Origin: an uncultured Duodenibacillus sp.
GTDB taxonomy: Bacteria; Pseudomonadota; Gammaproteobacteria; Burkholderiales; Burkholderiaceae_F
Assembly: GCA_944390145.1 (NCBI GenBank)
Contig: CALXOY010000014.1
Coordinates: 1-64,000 of the forward strand
Reading direction: 5' to 3'
DNA: 64,000 nt
The position numbers and the translations under genes are program-made. Positions 24,740-32,963 of this stretch are shown piece after piece; position 1 is the stretch's first letter; the number at the start of each line of letters is the position of its first letter. A model generated the notes under the pieces. That model made no database searches. It had not been told where the DNA came from and worked only from the letters and a program-made list of their open reading frames with translations.

Positions 24740-25429
24740 ATGAAATTCAAGCCGAGCTACACCAGCAGCATTGCTGAAGACATCATGGCCGAGCGCCTCA
24801 TCCGCGCCCAAGCGGTGGAATTTCTGGGCGACGCGCCGATGCGCCTGAAGTCGGGCCTCATTTCCCCGGTCTACGTCGACAACCGCAAGCTTTTCTCGCA
24901 CCCCGAGGCCTGGCGCGACATCGTCGAGACGATGGCAAGCCGCGTCGAGGAGTACGACCTTGAGTTCGACATGGTTGCAGGCGTCGAAGCCGCGGGCTCC
25001 ATGCATGCCGCAGCGCTTGCCTACCGCCTGGGACTGCCCGCCATCATGGTCCGCCAAAAGGCCAAGACCTACGGCAACCACTCCCGCATCGAGGGCGGCA
25101 GCGTCGACGGCCAGCGCATCCTGCTTTTGGAAGATCACATCTCCACGGGCCTGAGCTGTCTCGACGCCATCCGCGCCCTGCGTCAGGAGGGCGCGTGCGT
25201 CACGCAGGTGATGTCGATCACCAACTACGGCATTCCCGAGACCGAGCGGCTCTTCAAGCAGGAGGGCATTGACACCTACGACGTGATCGCCTTTGAAAAG
25301 GTGGTGCGCAAGGCCCGCGAAATGGATGTGATCGACGACGAGCACGAAAAGCTGGTGCTCGAGTGGCTGCAGACGCCCTGGACGTGGGCCGCCATGCACG
25401 GCGTTGTGGCAAGCGCAGTGGAGAACTGA
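24740..25429 (+). CDS. pyrE: Orotate phosphoribosyltransferase-type enzyme
   Basis: A 229-residue type I phosphoribosyltransferase. The PRPP-binding motif is ILLLEDHISTGLS (consensus V-E-D-x-x-T-G) near residues 130-142, and the front half has LKSGLISPVYVDNRKLFSHPEAW, the OPRTase substrate region. Biosynthetic PyrE turns orotate and PRPP into OMP. Here it sits behind an amidohydrolase and overlaps a radical SAM gene, so a salvage variant is possible. GGGGAGGGGAGAG provides ribosome binding. pyrF lies at 36-37 kb on the other strand. Confidence 0.85.
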   Translation: MKFKPSYTSSIAEDIMAERLIRAQAVEFLGDAPMRLKSGLISPVYVDNRKLFSHPEAWRDIVETMASRVEEYDLEFDMVAGVEAAGSMHAAALAYRLGLPAIMVRQKAKTYGNHSRIEGGSVDGQRILLLEDHISTGLSCLDAIRALRQEGACVTQVMSITNYGIPETERLFKQEGIDTYDVIAFEKVVRKAREMDVIDDEHEKLVLEWLQTPWTWAAMHGVVASAVEN

Positions 25430-26205
25430 TGAGCACGATTCTTTTTCCGGGGCCCGTCTTCGGGCCCGTCAAAAGCCGCAGGCTCGGCAAAAGCCTCGGC
25501 GTGAACCTGCTGCCCGTCGACGGCAAGCTCTGCAGCTTTGACTGCGTCTACTGCGAGTGCGGGCTCAATGCCGCGCACCGCCCCCGGCTCAGCATGCCCA
25601 CACGCGAAGAGGTGCGCGAGGCGCTCGAAAAGCGCCTTGCCGCGATGCGCGACGCTGACGACCTGCCGGACGCGATCACCTACGCGGGAAACGGCGAGCC
25701 GACCTCGCACCCGCAGTTTCTCGACATCGTGCGCGACACGCGCGCGCTGCGCGATGCGTACTGCCCGCAGGCAAAGATCTGTCTATTGACCAACGCCACG
25801 CACCTCAACCGCGAGGACGTCTTTGAGGCTGTCAAGCTCATCGACAGGCCGTGCCTGAAGCTAGATGCCGTTGACGCCGTCTACGTGCGCTTTGTCAACC
25901 GCCCCAACACCCCGTACGACGTTAATGACGTCATCGAGCGCATGAAGGCCTTCCAGGGGCGCTGCATCATCCAGACGATGTTCATGCAGGGCGAGTTTGA
26001 GGGCCAAAGCGTCGACAACACGACCGACGACTTTGTCAATCCGTGGCTGGAGGCCATTGTGCAAATCAAGCCCGAAGGCGTCGACGTCTACACGATTGCG
26101 CGCGATACGCCCGTTGCGGGCCTCAAAAAGGCCCCCGACGAAAAGCTCGCTGAAATCGCCTCGCGCGTTCAAGCGCTCGGCATCAGCGCACACTGGTTCG
26201 GATAG
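25429..26205 (+). CDS. Radical SAM protein, COG0731 type
   Basis: A 258-residue radical SAM enzyme with the cluster motif CSFDCVYC (C-x3-C-x2-C) near residues 33-40, followed by ITYAGNGEPTSHP, the glycine-rich SAM-binding region. It resembles the COG0731 group, which includes the wybutosine-type TYW1 domain and many uncharacterised bacterial proteins. Its ATG overlaps the TGA of the upstream phosphoribosyltransferase by one base (TGATG), so translation is coupled. The substrate is unknown. The coupling could mean a role with pyrimidine metabolism or simply an operon of convenience. Confidence 0.85.
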   Translation: MSTILFPGPVFGPVKSRRLGKSLGVNLLPVDGKLCSFDCVYCECGLNAAHRPRLSMPTREEVREALEKRLAAMRDADDLPDAITYAGNGEPTSHPQFLDIVRDTRALRDAYCPQAKICLLTNATHLNREDVFEAVKLIDRPCLKLDAVDAVYVRFVNRPNTPYDVNDVIERMKAFQGRCIIQTMFMQGEFEGQSVDNTTDDFVNPWLEAIVQIKPEGVDVYTIARDTPVAGLKKAPDEKLAEIASRVQALGISAHWFG

Positions 26206-26364
26206 GGAAAGCCCGCCGGCGCCTCGGGTTGCGTTTTGCCGAATTTCGCGCCGGCATGGGCGATAATAACGGCACTTATTTTTCAGCCATTGCGCCGCCG
26301 GGAGTGCTTTTTGCAAGCGCCCCCGGCGAACAAGCGCGCCCAGCTTTTCAAGGAGCCCCAGAAC

Positions 26365-27630
26365 ATGTTCCGCCACTCCAACACCATCGCAGTCACCGAC
26401 GAAGAAGTCTGGAAGTACATCCAGGCCGAAGCCGACCGCCAGGAGCAGCACATCGAGCTCATTGCCAGTGAAAACTACACGAGCCCGGCTGTGATGCAGG
26501 CCCAGGGGTGTGTTCTCACGAACAAGTACGCCGAGGGCTATCCCGGAAAGCGCTACTACGGCGGCTGCCAGTATGTCGACGAAGTCGAGCGCATCGCCAT
26601 CGCCCGCGCCAAGAAGCTTTTTTGCGAACCCGCCGGCGTCGAGATGGCCGTCAACGTGCAGCCGCACTCGGGCGCCCAGGCAAATGAGGCGGTCTTCTTC
26701 GGTCTTTTGAATCCGGGCGACACCGTGATGGGCATGTGCCTGGCCGACGGCGGCCACCTCTCGCACGGCATGCATCTGAACTTCTCGGGCCGCTACTTCA
26801 AGGTGGTGAGCTACGGCGTGCGCGACGACAATGAGGCGATTGACTACGACGAAGTCGAACGTTTGGCCAAGGAGCACCAGCCCAAGCTGATCGTCGCCGG
26901 CGCCTCGGCCTATTCGCTGCACATCGACTTCAAGCGCTTTGCTGAGATCGCCCACAGCGTGGGAGCCGTCTTGATGGCCGACATCGCGCACTACGCGGGG
27001 CTTGTGGCCGCGGGCGTCTATCCGAGCCCCTTCGGCTACGCCGACATCGTCACCACGACCACCCACAAGAGCCTGCGCGGCCCGCGCGGCGGCATCATCT
27101 TCTGCCGGCCGGATCTGGAAAAGAAGATCAATTCAGCGGTCTTTCCGGGCATTCAGGGCGGCCCCCTCATGCACGTGATCGCGGGCAAGGCGGTGGCTCT
27201 GGGCGAAGCGCTTAAGCCTGAATTCAAGGAATACGGCCGTCAGGTGCTCAAAAACGCCGAGGTGCTTGCCAAGACCCTGCAGGAGCGCGGCCTGCGCATC
27301 GTCTCGGGCGGCACGCAAAGCCACGTCATGCTCGTGGACCTGCGCCCGATGAACCTCACCGGCAAGGCCGCCGAGGCGCTTCTCGGAGCCGCGCACATCA
27401 CGGTCAACAAGAATGCCATTCACAACGACCCGCAGACGCCGTTTGTGACCTCCGGCATACGTCTGGGGACGCCCGCCATGACCACGCGCGGCTTCAAGGA
27501 GGAGGAGACCCGCAAGGTCGGCAACCTCATCGCCGACCTTCTCGAAGCCCCCGAAGACGCCGCCGTGCTCGAGCGCGTGCGCAAGGAGGTCGATCAGCTC
27601 ACGGCGCTTTTCCCGGTCTACAGGCCCTAA
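26365..27630 (+). CDS. glyA: Serine hydroxymethyltransferase
   Basis: A 421-residue PLP enzyme interconverting serine and glycine with tetrahydrofolate. It has [18 protein letters not shown], the [17 protein letters not shown] block, [15 protein letters not shown] and the PLP-lysine motif [15 protein letters not shown]. The ATG at 26365 has AAGGAG at a good distance and gives the family's usual N-terminus; the frame is open 43 codons upstream. It heads a likely run glyA-nrdR-ribD-ribE-OYE. Confidence 0.97.
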   Translation: MFRHSNTIAVTDEEVWKYIQAEADRQEQHIELIASENYTSPAVMQAQGCVLTNKYAEGYPGKRYYGGCQYVDEVERIAIARAKKLFCEPAGVEMAVNVQPHSGAQANEAVFFGLLNPGDTVMGMCLADGGHLSHGMHLNFSGRYFKVVSYGVRDDNEAIDYDEVERLAKEHQPKLIVAGASAYSLHIDFKRFAEIAHSVGAVLMADIAHYAGLVAAGVYPSPFGYADIVTTTTHKSLRGPRGGIIFCRPDLEKKINSAVFPGIQGGPLMHVIAGKAVALGEALKPEFKEYGRQVLKNAEVLAKTLQERGLRIVSGGTQSHVMLVDLRPMNLTGKAAEALLGAAHITVNKNAIHNDPQTPFVTSGIRLGTPAMTTRGFKEEETRKVGNLIADLLEAPEDAAVLERVRKEVDQLTALFPVYRP

Positions 27631-27658
27631 GCCGCCAGGCGAACAGTAGGAGCAATTC

Positions 27659-28102
27659 ATGCGTTGTCCGTTCTGTAAATCCAAAGACACGGCAGTCGTC
27701 GACTCCCGCGCAAGCGAAGACGGCTTTTCCATCCGACGCCGCCGCCAGTGCAGCCAGTGCGGCAAGCGCTTTACGACTTTCGAGCGCGTTGAAATCAACA
27801 TGCCGGCCATTCTCAAGCGCACCGGCGTGCGCCGCGAGTACGACCGCAACAAAGTCCGCGCCTCGATGCGGCTTGCGTTGAGAAAGCGCCCGGTGACCGA
27901 CGAGCAGATCGAAGAGGCGATCACGTTGATCGAGCAGCGCCTGCGCGGTCTCGGCGAGCGCGAAGTGAAGAGCTCGCGCGTGGGTGAATTTGTGCTCGAG
28001 GAGCTCAAGCGCCTTGACACGGTGGCCTACGTGCGCTTTGCGAGCGTCTACTACAACGTTGAAGATCCCGAGGCGTTCCGGCGCCTGATGCGAGACCTCT
28101 GA
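27659..28102 (+). CDS. nrdR: Ribonucleotide reductase regulator NrdR
   Basis: A 147-residue repressor of ribonucleotide reductase genes. The N-terminal zinc ribbon has two Cys pairs (CPFC and CSQCGKRF), followed by the ATP-cone domain with the nucleotide-binding KRTGVRREYDRNKVRASM stretch. Length is normal. It lies 28 bases after glyA and 23 bases before ribD, the usual betaproteobacterial order. No NrdR box was found next to it. Confidence 0.97.
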   Translation: MRCPFCKSKDTAVVDSRASEDGFSIRRRRQCSQCGKRFTTFERVEINMPAILKRTGVRREYDRNKVRASMRLALRKRPVTDEQIEEAITLIEQRLRGLGEREVKSSRVGEFVLEELKRLDTVAYVRFASVYYNVEDPEAFRRLMRDL

Positions 28103-28125
28103 GCACAAGGAAACGGAAAACGCAA

Positions 28126-29220
28126 ATGACGGACAACCGCGACGAGTACTTCATGCGCGCCGCTCTCGAAGAGGCGCGCAAGGGCCGCTATATTGCTCCG
28201 CCGAATCCGGCCGTGGGCTGTGTGATTGTCAAAGAGGGCGAAATCGTGGCGCGCGGCTACACGCATGCCCCGGGCTCGCAGCACGCCGAAATTGATGCGC
28301 TGATGAACGCCCAGGCCGCCGGCGTGGATGTCGCCGGCGCCACGGTCTACGTGACGCTTGAGCCCTGCTCGCACTACGGGCGCACGCCGCCGTGCGCGGC
28401 CCGCCTTGTCAAAGAACGCGTGGGCCGCGTGGTCGCCGCGCTCGAAGACCCCAATCCGCAGGTTTCCGGCCGCGGGCTTGCCATGCTGCGCGAAGCGGGC
28501 ATCGCCGTCGACTGCGGGGTGTGCCGCGACGAGGCCTATGAATCGAACATCGGCTTTTTCACCCGCATGAAGACGGGCCTGCCCTGGGTGCGGCTTAAGA
28601 CCGCGAGCACCTTGGACGGCCGCACGGCGCTTGCCAACGGCCAGAGCCGCTGGATCACCTGCGCCGAAGCCCGCCGCAAGGGGCGTCTCTGGAGAGCGCG
28701 CGCACAGGGCATTTTGACGGGCATTGGCACGGTGCTTTCCGACAACCCCCAGATGAGCGTGCGCGAGGAAAAGCTGCCGAGCCCCGAAAAATTCGTGCTC
28801 GACAGTCAGGCGCTCACCCCCATGACCTTTAACATTCTGCAGGGGCAGCCCGCGACGATTTTTGTAAGCAGCGACGCACCGGGCTCGCGCGTGGAGGCTC
28901 TGACAGCCGCCGGCGCCCGCGTGCAGGTCATTGCGTCTGACCGCACGGGGCTTGATCTGCACGAAGCCCTGAAGGCGATTGGCGAAGCCGGCGTCAACGA
29001 GCTGCATGTGGAGGCGGGTGCAACGCTCTCGGGCGCGCTTCTTGAGCGGGGGCTTGTCGACGAAATCGTGAGCTTTGTTGCGCCCGCGCTCATGGGCGAG
29101 GGCATGCCCTTTGCCAAGCTCGGGCCCTACGAGCGCATGGATGAAGTGCAGCGCTGGCGGTTTGTGAGCGTGGAGCCCGTGGGCGACGATCTGGAGATCG
29201 TGCTGCGCAAAAACAAATAA
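28126..29220 (+). CDS. ribD: Bifunctional diaminohydroxyphosphoribosylaminopyrimidine deaminase / uracil reductase
   Basis: A 364-residue enzyme catalysing the second and third steps of riboflavin synthesis. The N-terminal deaminase domain has the zinc site HAEIDAL and PCSHYGRTPPC. The C-terminal reductase domain starts around residue 150 (LPWVRLKTASTLDGRTAL) and has the NADPH-binding AGATLSGALLE region. Both domains are complete. It is followed by ribE after 51 bases. Confidence 0.96.
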   Translation: MTDNRDEYFMRAALEEARKGRYIAPPNPAVGCVIVKEGEIVARGYTHAPGSQHAEIDALMNAQAAGVDVAGATVYVTLEPCSHYGRTPPCAARLVKERVGRVVAALEDPNPQVSGRGLAMLREAGIAVDCGVCRDEAYESNIGFFTRMKTGLPWVRLKTASTLDGRTALANGQSRWITCAEARRKGRLWRARAQGILTGIGTVLSDNPQMSVREEKLPSPEKFVLDSQALTPMTFNILQGQPATIFVSSDAPGSRVEALTAAGARVQVIASDRTGLDLHEALKAIGEAGVNELHVEAGATLSGALLERGLVDEIVSFVAPALMGEGMPFAKLGPYERMDEVQRWRFVSVEPVGDDLEIVLRKNK

Positions 29221-29271
29221 AAGGAAACCGCAAGAGGTTTCAAACGAACAACACAAGGAAAACGAAAGAAC

Positions 29272-29898
29272 ATGTTTACCGGAATTATTCAGGCTGTCGG
29301 CAAGGTGCGTGAACCCGAAAAGCTCGGCAACGGCGTTCGTCTGACGATCGTCACGCCCGAGTCCTTTCACCTTGAGGAAGTGCACGTGGGCGACTCGATT
29401 GCCGTCAACGGCGCCTGCATGACCGTGGTCAACATCGAGGGCAACAGCTTTCAGATCGACGTGAGCGCTGAGAGTCTTTCCAAGACCTGCGGACTGGACA
29501 CCTTCGGCGAAGTGAATCTCGAAAAGGCCATGCGCCTGGGCGACCGTGTCGACGGCCATCTGGTGAGCGGCCACGTCGACGGCGTGGGACAGGTTGAGTC
29601 GATGACGCAGATCGCCGAAAGCTGGAAGCTCGTGATCCGCGCGCCGCTCAAGCTCTCGCCCTACCTCGCCTACAAGGGATCGGTGGCTGTCAACGGCGTG
29701 TCGCTTACCGTGAACGAGGTCGAGGACACCGCCATGGGGGCGTTGATCAGCATCAACCTCATCCCGCACACGGTCGAAGTGACCACGCTCAAGAACCTCA
29801 AGGCGCAGGACTGGGTGAATCTGGAAATCGACACGATCGCCCGCTATGTCGAGCGCATGATCAAGCTGCGCGAGGAAGAGGGCGACGACCTCTTCTAG
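29272..29898 (+). CDS. ribE: Riboflavin synthase, alpha chain
   Basis: A 208-residue enzyme converting two molecules of 6,7-dimethyl-8-ribityllumazine to riboflavin. It has the two homologous lumazine-binding barrels, each with a conserved start (MFTGIIQAVGKV; later VDGHLVSGHVDGVG) and SIAVNGACMTV and SVAVNGVSLTV repeats. AAGGAAAAC lies before the ATG. Usually ribBA and ribH follow; here an old yellow enzyme gene comes next. Confidence 0.96.
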   Translation: MFTGIIQAVGKVREPEKLGNGVRLTIVTPESFHLEEVHVGDSIAVNGACMTVVNIEGNSFQIDVSAESLSKTCGLDTFGEVNLEKAMRLGDRVDGHLVSGHVDGVGQVESMTQIAESWKLVIRAPLKLSPYLAYKGSVAVNGVSLTVNEVEDTAMGALISINLIPHTVEVTTLKNLKAQDWVNLEIDTIARYVERMIKLREEEGDDLF

Positions 29899-29926
29899 TC
29901 CGCCGTATTTGCGAGGAAATTGTCTG

Positions 29927-30997
29927 ATGGCCCTGTTGTTCACCCCTTTGCAGATGGTGGGCGTGGAGCTCGCCAACCGCATCTGCGTGCCGCCGATGTG
30001 CAGCTGCGAAGCAACCGACGGCGTGGGCTCGGATGCACTGCTGCGCCGCTACGGCAAGCTCGCCGCCACGGGGGCGGGGCTGGTCGTGGTGGAGGCAACG
30101 GCTGTGGAGGCCGCAGGCCGCATCACCACGCGCTGCCTGGGGCTTTACAACGACCGCCAGCAGGCGTTTTTTGAAAAGCTTCTGCAGGCCTGCCGGCAAA
30201 GCGCCCCGGCCGAGACGAAGTTTTTCCTGCAGCTTTCGCACAGCGGCCGCAAGGGCAGCCGGTGCGATCCGCGCACCGGGCACGGCACGCTGCTGCCCGA
30301 ACAGGGCGGCTTTCCCTTGATCGCGCCTTCGGCGAGGCCCTTTACGCCCGACGCCCCCGTGCCGCGCGCGATGACCGAGGAGGACATCGCCGGGGTGCTC
30401 GCCGCCTTTGAAGCCGCCGCGGCAAGAGCCGCGCAGATTGGCTTTGACGGCATTCAGATTCACGGCGCCCACGGGTATCTGGTGCACCAGTTCCTGTCGC
30501 CCGTGACAAACGACCGGACGGATCGCTGGGGCGGCGACAGGGATGGCTGCATGCGCTTTGCGCTTGCCGTGGTCGATGCGGTGAAAAAAGGCGCGCCGGG
30601 GCTGCCGGTGATGATGCGCATTTCGGCCTGCGACTGGATTGAGGGCGGCGCAACGTGCGAGGATGCCGCAGCGCTTGCCGCAGCGCTCAAGGAGCACGGC
30701 GTCTGTGCGGTGGATGTGTCCTCTGGCGGCGTCGATCCGGCGCAAAAGCTCCCGGCGTCGATTACGGCAGCGCACACGGAGTTTTCGCGGAAAATCCGCA
30801 CGCAGGCGCAGGTGGTGACTTTCACGAGCGGCGGCATTGTCGAGCCGCTGCAGGCCGAGGAGATTCTGCGCACCCGGCAGGCAGACGGCGTCTGCATCGG
30901 CCGCGAAATGCTGCGCAATCCCGGCTGGGTGTGGGCGGCAGCCCAAAGCCTCGGAGGCGGCGTGCAGCCGCCGGCGGGCTTTGTGAGCGCTTTCTAA
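29927..30997 (+). CDS. Old yellow enzyme-family NAD(P)H:flavin oxidoreductase
   Basis: A 356-residue FMN-dependent TIM-barrel enzyme of the OYE family (PF00724), close to the YqjM type. Visible blocks are FTPLQMVGVELANRICVPPMC, QLSHSGRKGSR, IQIHGAHGYLVHQFLSPVTNDRTDRWGG (substrate His and the Arg cluster), and the C-terminal phosphate-binding FTSGGIVEPLQAEEIL and GREMLRNP. These enzymes reduce activated C=C bonds. It follows ribE by 28 bases, so a flavoenzyme is co-expressed with flavin synthesis. GAGGAAA precedes the ATG at 29927. Substrate unknown. Confidence 0.9.
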   Translation: MALLFTPLQMVGVELANRICVPPMCSCEATDGVGSDALLRRYGKLAATGAGLVVVEATAVEAAGRITTRCLGLYNDRQQAFFEKLLQACRQSAPAETKFFLQLSHSGRKGSRCDPRTGHGTLLPEQGGFPLIAPSARPFTPDAPVPRAMTEEDIAGVLAAFEAAAARAAQIGFDGIQIHGAHGYLVHQFLSPVTNDRTDRWGGDRDGCMRFALAVVDAVKKGAPGLPVMMRISACDWIEGGATCEDAAALAAALKEHGVCAVDVSSGGVDPAQKLPASITAAHTEFSRKIRTQAQVVTFTSGGIVEPLQAEEILRTRQADGVCIGREMLRNPGWVWAAAQSLGGGVQPPAGFVSAF

Positions 30998-31003
30998 GGC
31001 CTC

Positions 31004-31492
31004 CTACGAGGAGGAGTCTTTGAGAAGTCCCTTGGCCTTGAGCGAGGCTTCGGCCACCTCCATCGTGCGCACGATCCGGTGGCGCGCCACCGCGCCGATC
31101 ACCATGCCTACGGCGCAAAGCAGCAGCGCCTGCGAAAGCGGCATGAGAACGGCCGGAGCATCGGGCTTGAATTGCGCGACAAGCGTGAGGCCAAAGGCAA
31201 TGAAGCAGTAAAAGACGCGGCGCCGGAAGTTGACCTTGCAGGCTTCTTCCTCGGCCGAGAGGTCCTGGGCTTTCAGCAGCCGCGCAAGGCACGCCTGCGC
31301 AGGCACGGCAGCCGCAAGCCGGGAAGGCGTTGTTTCTGCGTCGCAGGCGGCTAAAATGGCGCGCCCGCGCGCGGCGTTTCGATCCAACGCCCAGAAGTAG
31401 ACGGGCAGAAACAGCCGCACGGCCTGCACGACGGCATAGAGTGCGGCAAAGATCAATAGGCCGTTGGTGAGCCACGTCGGAATCGGATTCAT
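31004..31492 (-). CDS. Hypothetical membrane protein
   Basis: A 162-residue protein I do not recognise. Three hydrophobic stretches are visible: LLIFAALYAVVQAVRLFLPVYF near the N-terminus (residues 12-33), then VFYCFIAFGLTLVAQF (about 93-108) and AVLMPLSQALLLCAVGMVIGAVA (about 113-135). A soluble segment of about 55 residues lies between the first two and a short charged C-terminal tail follows. The start is an ATG with an AAAGGA-like sequence upstream. It ends six bases from the convergent OYE stop and is transcribed away from ribH. No function can be assigned. Confidence 0.65.
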   Translation of the reverse strand: MNPIPTWLTNGLLIFAALYAVVQAVRLFLPVYFWALDRNAARGRAILAACDAETTPSRLAAAVPAQACLARLLKAQDLSAEEEACKVNFRRRVFYCFIAFGLTLVAQFKPDAPAVLMPLSQALLLCAVGMVIGAVARHRIVRTMEVAEASLKAKGLLKDSSS

Positions 31493-31786
31493 TCGCTGGA
31501 AGTCCTTTCAGCGCGCTTCGTGCACGATTGAAGCGCGCTCTAAAAGAGGAAAACGGCGGGAATCCGCCGCACGGAAGGCGCTTATTTGCGTGCGGCTATC
31601 TTAGCAGAGCGCCTGCGGCCGGCAGAACCGGCGCAAAAACGCTTCCGATAGCCGCCGGCATGCGCGCAGGACCCGTACAAAGACCCGTATAAACGGGCGA
31701 TTTTGGCCGAATATCGCTAAAATCGCCTGACATCAAATCACGTTTTCCCGTCCGGGCAATCCGCCGGCCGGCAGTGAGGAAGTTTT
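31493..31786 (+). other. Structured leader region upstream of ribH
   Basis: 294 bases between the divergent membrane-protein gene and ribH. ACCCGTA is repeated (31671 and 31683), and the second copy forms CCCGT-ATAA-ACGGG (31684-31697). This overlaps a 9-bp hairpin GGCGATTTT/AAAATCGCC (31696-31727), so the two structures exclude each other. No FMN riboswitch consensus is seen. A promoter could not be fixed. Confidence 0.4.
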
Positions 31787-32341
31787 ATGGATTATCTGAC
31801 TTTTAAGGGCGAACTCGATGGTTCCGAACTGAGCATCGGCATCGTTGTTTCACGCTTCAACCAGTACGCCGGTGAAGAAGAGCTCAAGGCCTGCACCGAG
31901 GAGCTCGTCCGCCTGGGCGTTTCCGAGGACGACATCGTTGTGGTGTCCGTTCCGGGCGCCCTTGAGATTCCGCTTGCGCTGCAGACGCTTGCCGACAGCG
32001 ACAAGTTCGACGCCCTGATCGCCCTGGGCGCCGTGATCCGCGGCGAGACGTATCACTTTGAAATCGTCTCCAACACGTCGGCGGCCGAAATCGCCCGCGT
32101 GAGCACCGCCTGCGACATTCCGATCGCCAACGGCGTTCTCACGACCTATGACGACGAGCAGTGCAAGGCCCGTACGTTGATGAAGGGCAAGGACTGCGCC
32201 CGCTGCGCCGTCGAAATGGCAAACCTGCACACGGATCTCTATGTGAGCATGTACGGCGGCGAGCTCGATCCGTTGAACGACGACGATGATGACGACGACA
32301 ACAACTCTTTCCCTGATGTAGACCATGACGGAAAGTGCTAA
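31787..32341 (+). CDS. ribH: 6,7-dimethyl-8-ribityllumazine synthase with acidic C-terminal tail
   Basis: A 184-residue lumazine synthase, the penultimate step of riboflavin synthesis, forming large cytoplasmic shells. The active-site blocks are [21 protein letters not shown] and [16 protein letters not shown]. The catalytic domain ends near residue 160. A tail of about 25 residues follows, with seven consecutive Asp and then [13 protein letters not shown]; ordinary RibH ends near 155-160. nusB begins 17 bases before the ribH stop, so part of the tail coding sequence doubles as the start of nusB. GAGGAA lies before the ATG. Confidence 0.95.
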   Translation: MDYLTFKGELDGSELSIGIVVSRFNQYAGEEELKACTEELVRLGVSEDDIVVVSVPGALEIPLALQTLADSDKFDALIALGAVIRGETYHFEIVSNTSAAEIARVSTACDIPIANGVLTTYDDEQCKARTLMKGKDCARCAVEMANLHTDLYVSMYGGELDPLNDDDDDDDNNSFPDVDHDGKC

Positions 32342-32831
32342 TTTACGGGCCCGCTTAAGCCAGGGCCCCCGCCGCAAGGCTCGTGAGTTTGCGCTGCTCG
32401 GCGTCTATGAGTCGCTCATCAACGAGAGCGCGGATTTTGCCGCGATCGACGCCAACCTCCTGAGCGTCATCACCGACGAGGGCGGCCCTGTGGCCGGCTG
32501 CGACCTCACTTCGGAGGACTTCGAGAAGTGCGACAAGGCGTTTTACCGCAGCATTCTTGAGGGCGTCATGAAGGACAAGGCTGAACTTCTTGCCGCCGTC
32601 GGCCGGCATCTTGACCGCGATCCCCAGCGGCTTTCCGTGGTGGAGCGCGCCTGCCTGTTGATCGGCGCCTGGGAGCTGCAGAACTGCCTCGAGATTCCTT
32701 ATCGCGTCGTCATCAACGAGGCCGTGGAGCTCTGCAAGCTCTTTGGTGCGGACCGCGGCTACAAGTTGGTCAACGGCGTACTCGACAAGCTTGCCGTGGA
32801 ACTGCGTCCTGCCGAGCACAAGGCCTCATAA
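32325..32831 (+). CDS. nusB: Transcription antitermination factor NusB
   Basis: A 168-residue all-helical RNA-binding protein that, with NusE, binds boxA and supports rRNA antitermination. It begins with [19 protein letters not shown] and has the C-terminal pattern [33 protein letters not shown]. It overlaps ribH by 17 bases, consistent with translational coupling and the widespread ribH-nusB gene order. A strong terminator follows. Confidence 0.95.
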   Translation: MTESANLRARLSQGPRRKAREFALLGVYESLINESADFAAIDANLLSVITDEGGPVAGCDLTSEDFEKCDKAFYRSILEGVMKDKAELLAAVGRHLDRDPQRLSVVERACLLIGAWELQNCLEIPYRVVINEAVELCKLFGADRGYKLVNGVLDKLAVELRPAEHKAS

Positions 32832-32858
32832 AGCACCCAAAACGGGCTATAACACGAG

Positions 32859-32904
32859 GTGCGGATCCGGAAAGGGGATTTCCTTTCCGTCCGTGCCTTT
32901 TTTG
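32859..32904 (+). terminator. Strong terminator after nusB
   Basis: A two-part stem: GGTGCGGA pairs with TCCGTGCC (two G-U pairs) and, after a two-base bulge, CGGAAAGG pairs with CCTTTCCG around a GGATTT-type loop. A TTTTTT run follows directly (32899-32904). It separates nusB from thiL, whose ATG lies 60 bases further on. Confidence 0.85.
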
Positions 32905-32963
32905 TTTGCGTCCGGACGCTCTCGGGCCGGGCGCAGCGCGACTTTCAGGAGAAATGGACGGCC

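Noticed and set aside
31493..31786. FMN riboswitch before ribH or ribD
   Set aside because: The conserved RFN segments (such as AGGG-GGAATTCCCGAC-type blocks) are not present in this leader or in the 23-base gap before ribD.
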